A stretch of DNA of 5,122 nucleotides, taken from NCBI GenBank assembly GCA_021812865.1, contig JAKAMP010000258.1, forward strand, positions 1 to 5,122, in the 5' to 3' direction. Below, piece after piece: positions 1 to 4,679 of the stretch. Position numbers and translations under genes: made by a program. The stretch comes from Bacteroidota bacterium (GTDB taxonomy: Bacteria > Bacteroidota > Bacteroidia > Bacteroidales > JAAYUG01). The stretch's first letter is position 1; the number at the start of each line of letters is the position of its first letter. The notes under the pieces were generated by a model. It searched no databases. It saw nothing but the letters and a program-made list of their open reading frames with translations, and was not told the origin of the DNA.

Positions 1-1023
1 AATAAAACCGGAAGTCAGTGCAAGATGGTAGGCAGCAACAGGATGCACACCCACCCCACCGGTAAGTTTGGCAGCAAAAGCAAGACCTGCAATACCTGGA
101 ACCATACCCGCAAGGCAAATGACCAGGAAGAGTTTCCTGCGGCGGGTATAATCGGAAAGCGCCGGAATGACAATGGCGCCGATTATTCCTCCTACCAGCA
201 TAAGTCCGCCAATCAGCCCGTTGGAATCCTGTACGCCAAGGTTTGCAGCAATGGCATCGACCATGGAGCTTACCGCATTGAATATTCCCAATCCAACGGT
301 GAACAATATAATGGTAATGAGCATGTCCCTCAGTCCCAGGATATGTTTGAAGCCTTTCCCGAAGGCAAAACGTTCATAGGATTCCTCGGAAGGCAATACG
401 GCAGGTCTTTCGCGAATAAGGATCAGCACCAGGAAGGAAGACATTACCGTGATGATACCATATATTCTGAGCATATGATCAATTCCCTGTCCATATGCGG
501 GGTTGGAAGGAGAGGAAACGATCAGCATGGGAGTGATAACCATAGCGATTACAATGCCTACATATTGGGCCAGCGATGCCAGTCCTGCCGCCAATGCTCT
601 TTCCTTAATGGGAAACCAGCGAACGCTCACTGCAGTAACGGCATTCAGAATGAAGGGTTGTGCAATGGCAAGAAAAACCTGACCGGTCATAACGGCCAGG
701 AATGATGCGCCATACATGCCTTTGATTCCAGCCCCGATGGCAGTCAGTATAGCCCCGAGGCCTACTCCCAGCCTGATACCCCAGGTGTCGATAAAGTACG
801 ATGCCGGAATGCTCATCACCAGGTAAATCAGCATATACATCATTGCCAGCATGTCGATGTTGAATATGGAAGCGGGATTGAACTGTCCCTTGTAATAAAC
901 GGCAGCCGCTCTTGCAATGGGAGCATGGGTAAGCCATTGGATCTGGATGACTACGGAAATCAGCATGAAGGCTCCCAGGATTACCCAGCGGTAAGAGGAA
1001 GCCTGGTTTTTTGTCTCACTCAT
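1..1023 (-). CDS. FLVCR/SLC49-like major facilitator transporter (C-terminal end off the window)
   Basis: The minus strand reads open for 341 codons from the ATG at 1023-1021 to the left edge, so roughly the last two or three membrane helices and the stop are missing. Hydrophobic helices alternate with short loops as in a 12-helix MFS carrier of the inner membrane. The sequence follows the animal FLVCR (SLC49) pattern, as I remember it, along its length: RWVI and an IQIQW pair in helix 1 (residues 12-30), IDMLAMMYMLIY then SIPASYFIDTWGIRL (56-85), GQVFLAIAQPFIL (114-126), VRWFPIKERALA (134-145), AQYVG (152-156) and SDYTRRRK (290-297). Animal FLVCR proteins carry choline and ethanolamine and were earlier linked to haem; the substrate here is unknown. 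No Shine-Dalgarno is visible before the start, which is normal for Bacteroidota. The MFS call is firm; the subfamily rests on motif resemblance. Confidence 0.85.
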   Translation of the reverse strand, partial: MSETKNQASSYRWVILGAFMLISVVIQIQWLTHAPIARAAAVYYKGQFNPASIFNIDMLAMMYMLIYLVMSIPASYFIDTWGIRLGVGLGAILTAIGAGIKGMYGASFLAVMTGQVFLAIAQPFILNAVTAVSVRWFPIKERALAAGLASLAQYVGIVIAMVITPMLIVSSPSNPAYGQGIDHMLRIYGIITVMSSFLVLILIRERPAVLPSEESYERFAFGKGFKHILGLRDMLITIILFTVGLGIFNAVSSMVDAIAANLGVQDSNGLIGGLMLVGGIIGAIVIPALSDYTRRRKLFLVICLAGMVPGIAGLAFAAKLTGGVGVHPVAAYHLALTSGFI

Positions 1024-1164
1024 TCTACAGTTTTTAGTAAATTCTTTTCCATCCCGCTTATGAACGGCAGGCATAAAATATCAAAAAACGTGTCAATCTG
1101 TTCATTTTCAGGCCTTCATCTCTGGCGGACTGCTGAAAGACGGTGACCAATTTACAAATATTTC

Positions 1165-1181
1165 CTTTTGTATAACAAAAG
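1165..1181. repeat. Short AT-rich inverted repeat next to the terminator
   Basis: CTTTTGT (1165-1171) and ACAAAAG (1175-1181) form a perfect 7-bp dyad with a 3-base centre, directly beyond the terminator stem and overlapping its T tract. It could be a weak second hairpin that reinforces termination, or a protein-binding site upstream of the transporter gene. The sequence does not decide between these. Confidence 0.35.
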
Positions 1182-1207
1182 AAAAAGGCCGGAATCATAT
1201 TCCGGCC
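1177..1207 (-). terminator. Rho-independent terminator of the slipin gene
   Basis: A perfect 9-bp GC-rich stem (1187-1195 pairing with 1199-1207, GGCCGGAAT/ATTCCGGCC, 3-nt loop) is followed on the minus strand by TTTTTC and then TTTT. It lies 37 bp after the stop of the SPFH gene and points the same way, so it should separate that gene from the transporter downstream. The other side of the stem is followed by A residues on the plus strand, so it should work in one direction only. Confidence 0.85.
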
Positions 1208-1243
1208 CAAAAAGCGATGAGGATAATATGTTTATGTCAGGGA

Positions 1244-2113
1244 TTATTCATCTTTCTGTTTTCTTGTGATGGGCAGTACTCCAGCCATTTCTCCCACCAC
1301 ATTTACCAGTTCGGTGCCCGCAGGCACCACGATCTTGGCATTGTTTTTCAGTGAATTTTCAAGGGCTTCGAGCTTCCTCAGGATCTGTGCATTTCCAACG
1401 AAGAATTTGTCGGCAGCCTCGTTCACCAGTCGGATGGCTTCGGCTTCACCTTCGGCCTGCAAAATTTTAGACTGCTTTACCCCTTCAGCCTCTTTGATCT
1501 TGGCACGTTTCTGTCCATCTGCTGCTGTTTCGGTAGCGGTAGCAAAGTCAACCGCAGCAATTTTCTCATTCTCGGCCTTTACCACTTTGTTCATCGTTTC
1601 CTGCACATCCTTGGGTGGGTCAATTTCTTTCAGTTCAGTACGCACAATTTCAATGCCCCAGGTGCTGGTTTCGTTGCAGAGCGTGCGGTGCAGCTCGGCA
1701 TTGATTTTACCGCGCTCGCTGTTGGCCGATTTCAGTGTAAGGGTACCGATAATGTTTCTGAGCGTAGTGCGCGCCAGGTTCACAATCTGCCACTGGTAAT
1801 TGTTCACATTATACTGAGAGGCTTTGACGCTGTCTTCATCGTTTTTTACCTTGAAATACACCTGGGCATCGACCCTGGCATTCAGGTTATCGTTGGTGAT
1901 GATTTCCTGGGGTTCCGCATCAACCATCTGTTCCGTGGTGTTGATCAGGTACATCTTGTCTATCACAGGAATTACCCAGTGAAAGCCAGGACCGGCAAAA
2001 TGATGATATTTGCCCAGGCGTTCGATTAACCCCCTGTGGGTGGGCCTTACGATCCTGATTCCAATCAGGAAAATGAACAGCAAAATGGCGATAATAATTC
2101 CAATGGGATTCAT
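1244..2113 (-). CDS. SPFH/band 7 membrane protein, slipin/QmcA-like
   Basis: A 289-residue stomatin/prohibitin-family protein, a usual length for QmcA-like slipins. An N-terminal membrane helix (residues 3-19) is followed by the SPFH domain: RGLIERLGKY (27-36), GPGFHWVIPVID (41-52), DNLNARVDAQVYFKV (75-89), LARTTLRNIIGTLTL (113-127) and WGIEIVRTELKEIDPP (152-167). Next is an Ala/Glu/Lys-rich helical stretch (about 170-235, with AEGVKQSKILQAEGEAEA) that should form the coiled coil used for oligomerisation. The C-terminal part has IVVPAGTEL (261-269) and a short polar tail. Such proteins form large ring or cage assemblies on the inner membrane and are linked to membrane microdomains and to control of membrane proteases; no enzyme activity is expected. 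It has its own promoter, ribosome binding site and terminator, so it is probably a single-gene unit. No NfeD partner lies next to it here. Confidence 0.93.
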   Translation of the reverse strand: MNPIGIIIAILLFIFLIGIRIVRPTHRGLIERLGKYHHFAGPGFHWVIPVIDKMYLINTTEQMVDAEPQEIITNDNLNARVDAQVYFKVKNDEDSVKASQYNVNNYQWQIVNLARTTLRNIIGTLTLKSANSERGKINAELHRTLCNETSTWGIEIVRTELKEIDPPKDVQETMNKVVKAENEKIAAVDFATATETAADGQKRAKIKEAEGVKQSKILQAEGEAEAIRLVNEAADKFFVGNAQILRKLEALENSLKNNAKIVVPAGTELVNVVGEMAGVLPITRKQKDE

Positions 2114-2118
2114 ATGAG

Positions 2119-2124
2119 CCTCCT
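2119..2124 (-). promoter_or_regulatory. Strong Shine-Dalgarno before the SPFH gene
   Basis: The minus strand reads AGGAGG followed by 5 bases and ATG, an optimal anti-16S match. It supports the start at 2113. It stands out because the pseudouridine synthase, the cold-shock gene and the transporter show no such site. Confidence 0.8.
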
Positions 2125-2161
2125 TTTATTTAGTGTTTTGAATGAGCGTAACGAACAATGT

Positions 2162-2195
2162 TAAAGATAATGCAAGAATTTGAAATAGCAAAAAA
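2162..2195 (-). promoter_or_regulatory. Bacteroidota-type promoter for the SPFH gene
   Basis: On the minus strand TTTTTTG (2195-2189) is followed by 19 bases and then TATCTTTA (2169-2162). This fits the Bacteroidota housekeeping sigma pattern TTTG, 19-21 bp, TAnnTTTG, with one mismatch at the last base. Transcription would start near 2155, leaving a leader of about 40 nt that contains the AGGAGG site. Confidence 0.6.
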
Positions 2196-2271
2196 CACCG
2201 CAGCTTCCTCCCGTCCCGGTGGTCCATAGAGCGTTACTCCCGGTGTTGCTGCCGATTATTCACCTTGAACC

Positions 2272-2304
2272 TTTGGGGCAGCTCATAACATTTTCATACC
2301 TTGC
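2272..2304 (+). promoter_or_regulatory. Possible promoter for the pseudouridine synthase
   Basis: TTTG at 2272-2275 and TACCTTGC at 2297-2304 are 21 bp apart. The spacing suits the Bacteroidota consensus, but the -7 element matches only 4 of its 6 fixed positions. The leader would be about 20 nt with no Shine-Dalgarno. This is a weak call, based on position and spacing. Confidence 0.35.
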
Positions 2305-2331
2305 AGGCCAGTTATTAACCCGAAAAAACAG

Positions 2332-3285
2332 ATGCCCCGACCCGACCAAAGATATGCCGGCAACTTTGGCAAACATGCCGATCAGAAATTCATTGTAAAT
2401 GAACCGGCCATCCTCATGGATTTTCTGATGGCGAGTATGCCCGAAAAGAGTCGCTCCACTATCAAATCGTACCTGGCTCATAAACAAGTACTGGTGGGAT
2501 CCAAACCGGTTTCACAATTCGATCATCCCCTCGAACGGGGCGACCTGGTCACCATACGTCTGGGTGGGAAAAAGGAACAGGATACCTATAAGGGGCTTAC
2601 CATTCTCTTTGAGGATAAGCACATTGTAGTGATATCAAAAGAAAGCGGGTTGTTGTCGGTGGCCACCGACAAAGAAAAGGCCATTACGGCCTATAACATC
2701 GTAAGCTTTCATATCAAGAAGGCAAATCCCCGGAACCGGATATTTGTAGTTCACAGGCTGGACAAGGATGCGTCGGGAGTGATGGTTTTTGCCAAAAGTG
2801 AGGAAATACAGGAAAAAATGCAGCGCGAATGGCATGAAGCCGTGATGGAGCGCATTTATTCGGTAGTGGTGGAAGGCCGGATAGAACAGAAAGAAGGTAC
2901 CATCACCTCGTACCTCAAGGAAAACAAGGCGCTAGTCATGTACTCCAGCCAGGATCCGGGAGACGGACAATTGGCCGTTACCCATTACCGCGTGGTCAGG
3001 CAGGGGATTGAATATTCCCTTCTCGATGTGGAACTCGAAACAGGGAGAAAAAACCAGATACGGGTTCACATGAAAGATCTGGGCCACCCCATTGCCGGAG
3101 ATAAAAAATACGGAGCCGTATCCAGTCCCCTGGGGCGTCTCTGTCTTCACGCCCGCCTGTTGGCCTTCATTCATCCCATTACTGGCATAGAGGTGCGATT
3201 TGAAGCGCCGGTTCCCAGACGATTCATGGCCCTGATGAAAGAGGAAGGCGCTTTAAAAAAGACGAAGGGGAAACGAACATTTTAG
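2332..3285 (+). CDS. RluA-family pseudouridine synthase with S4 domain
   Basis: A 317-residue enzyme that converts specific uridines in RNA, most likely 23S rRNA, to pseudouridine. The N-terminal part (about 20-78: FIVNEPAILMDFL, SRSTIKSYLAHKQVLVG, LERGDLVTI) is an S4-type RNA-binding domain. The catalytic domain follows. HRLDKDASG at 141-149 contains the family's catalytic aspartate, D144; ERIYSVVVEG is at 173-182; and the second signature GRKNQIRVHM is at 238-247, followed by GHPIAGDKKYG. All key residues are present, so it should be active. The tail is basic (KKTKGKRTF), which suits RNA binding. The ATG at 2332 is the first in frame after a stop at 2266-2268 and lies just before the S4 domain; there is no Shine-Dalgarno. 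I cannot tell RluA, RluC and RluD-type targets apart from sequence alone. It is divergent from the SPFH gene, and no terminator hairpin is visible before the cold-shock gene. Confidence 0.95.
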   Translation: MPRPDQRYAGNFGKHADQKFIVNEPAILMDFLMASMPEKSRSTIKSYLAHKQVLVGSKPVSQFDHPLERGDLVTIRLGGKKEQDTYKGLTILFEDKHIVVISKESGLLSVATDKEKAITAYNIVSFHIKKANPRNRIFVVHRLDKDASGVMVFAKSEEIQEKMQREWHEAVMERIYSVVVEGRIEQKEGTITSYLKENKALVMYSSQDPGDGQLAVTHYRVVRQGIEYSLLDVELETGRKNQIRVHMKDLGHPIAGDKKYGAVSSPLGRLCLHARLLAFIHPITGIEVRFEAPVPRRFMALMKEEGALKKTKGKRTF

Positions 3286-3353
3286 CTTATTCCTTGTTTT
3301 AGTAAAGTATTGTTACAGAATATATTTATGAATTGCAGTAATTTAAAAAAAAA

Positions 3354-3384
3354 TTGATTTTATAATCATTTTAAATTACCTTTA
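3354..3384 (+). promoter_or_regulatory. Bacteroidota-type promoter of the cold-shock gene
   Basis: TTG at 3354-3356, 20 bases, then TACCTTTA at 3377-3384 match the phylum consensus with one mismatch in TAnnTTTG. A run of nine A residues (3345-3353) sits directly upstream and may act as an UP-like element. Transcription would begin near 3391, giving a leader of only about 18 nt, all AT-rich and without a Shine-Dalgarno. Confidence 0.6.
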
Positions 3385-3408
3385 CACTTATTTTATTAAT
3401 TTTTAATT

Positions 3409-3600
3409 ATGAAAACAGGAAAAGTTAAATTCTTTAATAACTCCAAGGGCTTTGGTTTTATTAAGGACGCAGAGTCTGATAAAGAGTACTTTGTGCATGC
3501 CTCCGGGCTTATTGATCAAATCAAGGAAGGGGACACGGTAACCTTTGAACTCGTTGAAGGTAAAAAGGGACTGAATGCGGTAAAGGTCAAACTAGCATAG
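3409..3600 (+). CDS. Cold-shock domain protein (CspA family)
   Basis: A 63-residue single-domain protein, close to the usual 65-70 residues. It starts with the typical MKTGKVKFFNNSKGFGFI. The RNP1 motif KGFGFI is at 13-18 and RNP2 is YFVHAS at 27-32; their aromatic residues (F15, F17, F28, H30) stack on single-stranded RNA or DNA. EGDTVTFELVEGKKGLNAVKV (40-60) gives the last strands of the five-stranded barrel. Proteins of this family act in the cytoplasm as RNA chaperones that melt mRNA structure and can help transcription antitermination; some are cold-induced, others constitutive, and the sequence does not tell which applies here. It is flanked by its own promoter and a strong terminator, so it is monocistronic. 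The leader looks far shorter than that of E. coli cspA. Confidence 0.97.
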   Translation: MKTGKVKFFNNSKGFGFIKDAESDKEYFVHASGLIDQIKEGDTVTFELVEGKKGLNAVKVKLA

Positions 3601-3631
3601 CCTGTTGAAAGCCAGGCATTAATATCTGATG

Positions 3632-3661
3632 AGCTTCACAATATTGTGAAGCTTTTTTTTT
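3632..3661 (+). terminator. Rho-independent terminator of the cold-shock gene
   Basis: AGCTTCAC (3632-3639) pairs with GTGAAGCT (3646-3653) around AATATT, making a perfect 22-base palindrome, followed by nine T residues (3653-3661). It lies 31 bp after the stop codon. A weaker 5-bp hairpin (GCCTG 3600-3604 with CAGGC 3613-3617) starts at the last base of the stop codon and may add to the 3' structure. Confidence 0.93.
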
Positions 3662-3938
3662 GCCCGTTTTCAGATGGTTTCACAAGACAAGCATTTACCT
3701 TGTGACCGGGAAGTGATGCGGATCAAAAACCTGCGACAAATACAGTATTTATTGATCATCCGATGGGTATTCTATCATCAGCCTATGACATGACGATCAT
3801 AATGTATAAGGCAGTTCGTAGAATGAATGCCCCAATAGCCAAAAGCCAACCGCCAAAAGCTTACCGCATTGATATATCTTGTTATGCTGATGAGATAATG
3901 AATTTCCACCCCTTAATCAGGAATTTCTTTAAATAGTA
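3662..3938. other. Gene-free intergenic stretch
   Basis: About 280 bp between the cold-shock terminator and the promoter of the barrel gene hold no convincing gene. The best open frame (3674-3793, 39 codons, ATG to TGA) has no ribosome binding site or recognisable motif. There is an interrupted inverted repeat: TCACAAG (3680-3686) pairs with CTTGTGA (3699-3705), with an outer CCCG (3663-3666) and CGGG (3707-3710). A short direct repeat lies further right. I recognise no RNA gene or mobile-element end. Confidence 0.5.
3838..3860. repeat. Tandem-like direct repeat GCCAAAAGC
   Basis: The 9-mer GCCAAAAGC occurs at 3838-3846 and 3852-3860, separated by CAACC, giving a 14-bp period. It may be a remnant of a dispersed repeat or a pair of protein-binding sites about 110 bp before the barrel gene. 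Chance is also possible at this size. Confidence 0.4.
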
Positions 3939-3946
3939 TAGCTTTG
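3939..3946 (+). promoter_or_regulatory. Perfect TAnnTTTG -7 box before the barrel/hydrolase operon
   Basis: TAGCTTTG matches the Bacteroidota -7 consensus at all fixed positions and lies about 30 bp before the ATG at 3975, so transcription would start near 3953. The -33 region is poor: the nearest candidate is TTA at 3913-3915, 23 bp upstream. The promoter may therefore be weak or need an activator. Confidence 0.5.
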
Positions 3947-3974
3947 CATTGATGTTGGGCAAATATTGAAGAGC

Positions 3975-4679
3975 ATGATTCTACCGGTAAAGATCAACTG
4001 GAACCTGAGGGTTGCAGTGATCGTGCTGATCCTTGGCATATTCGGTTTTACAGTTAATGCCCAGCGAAAACCTGCACCGCGAAGGGATTCGAGCCTGAGT
4101 TTTCCTGTGGGATATTACCTGGCTTATAACAGTTCACTTATCTACCCTGGCGTGGCGGCAGGTATCAATTATCCATTTATACAGTTTGCCACGTCAAAAC
4201 GTGGAAGTTACGGGAGAATCATGAAAATATACAAGGAAAGGATGTTTTCTCTGCTGGTTGGGTATTATCACCATCCGGGCTTTCATGATAATCTTTATAT
4301 TGTGCCTGGCTGGCTGATGCGCAGGACAAAGTCTACCGGCATATTTATGGATTTCTGGGCTGGCATTGGATACAGCAGGACATTCCTCGGGGGTGCAACC
4401 TACAAGGTGGATGCATCGGGGAGCGTCAGCAAGGTTCCGCTTGCCGGGTTCAATTATTGTATGGTGGCTGCTGGCGGGGGCATGGGGTATGATTTCACCT
4501 TGAAAAAGAAACGGCCTTTTTCGGTTTTTGGCAGGCTGGACCTGCTGGCCATGTTTCCTTATAACAGTACAATATACCCCAGGCCGGCCGTTGAACTTGG
4601 GGTAATGTACCGGCCGGTGCACCTTTTTCTTACCCGGACTGAGTCGGGACCACATCTGAAGAAGAAAAGAAGAAGATGA
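3975..4679 (+). CDS. Secreted, probable outer-membrane beta-barrel protein of unknown function
   Basis: A 234-residue protein with a clear Sec signal peptide: basic KINWNLR (6-12), hydrophobic VAVIVLILGIFGF (13-25) and a signal peptidase I site VNA (27-29) before Q30. The mature part is rich in Gly and aromatic residues that alternate in short strands, for example FPVGYYLAYNSS, FSLLVGYYHH, FMDFWAGIGYSRTF, MGYDF and VELGVMYRPVHLFL, as in small outer-membrane barrels. No conserved domain is recognisable by eye. I chose the ATG at 3975; an in-frame TTG at 3966 would add three residues but is less likely. The C terminus ends in LKKKRRR, unusual for a barrel, which normally finishes with an aromatic residue in its last strand. 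Its stop overlaps the start of the hydrolase gene (ATGA), so the two are coupled and probably work together at the envelope. Confidence that this is a real gene is high; the barrel call is inference. Confidence 0.85.
   Translation: MILPVKINWNLRVAVIVLILGIFGFTVNAQRKPAPRRDSSLSFPVGYYLAYNSSLIYPGVAAGINYPFIQFATSKRGSYGRIMKIYKERMFSLLVGYYHHPGFHDNLYIVPGWLMRRTKSTGIFMDFWAGIGYSRTFLGGATYKVDASGSVSKVPLAGFNYCMVAAGGGMGYDFTLKKKRPFSVFGRLDLLAMFPYNSTIYPRPAVELGVMYRPVHLFLTRTESGPHLKKKRRR
4658..4675 (+). promoter_or_regulatory. Purine-only ribosome binding region of the hydrolase gene
   Basis: Eighteen consecutive purines, mostly GAA/AAG repeats, run directly up to the ATG at 4676. There is no canonical AGGAGG. Such A-rich leaders favour initiation in Bacteroidota, and coupling to the ATGA overlap would add to it. 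The same bases encode the basic LKKKRRR tail of the upstream protein. Confidence 0.45.

Noticed and set aside
25..705. Long plus-strand open frame opposite the transporter
   Set aside because: Its product is low in hydrophobic order and rich in Asn, Gly, His and Ser, while the minus strand encodes a clear MFS protein over the same bases. It is a shadow frame.
1024..1170. Promoter for the transporter gene in the gap before it
   Set aside because: I looked for TAnnTTTG with a TTG at 19-21 bp on the minus strand and found only AT-rich near-misses, so no promoter is annotated.
1266..1799. Plus-strand 177-codon open frame opposite the SPFH gene
   Set aside because: It is antisense to a well-conserved slipin and has a Ser/Ala/Phe-rich composition typical of complementary-strand translation; no independent motif is visible.
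3674..3793. 39-codon open frame after the cold-shock terminator
   Set aside because: No ribosome binding site, promoter or recognisable motif. This length is expected by chance in a 300-bp AT-rich gap.
3966..3974. TTG start three codons upstream of the barrel gene's ATG
   Set aside because: An ATG lies only 9 bp downstream, and the shorter version still has a complete signal peptide.
4194..4655. Minus-strand 153-codon open frame opposite the barrel gene
   Set aside because: The plus-strand frame has a signal peptide and a coupled neighbour. The minus-strand product shows no domain and no start signal.
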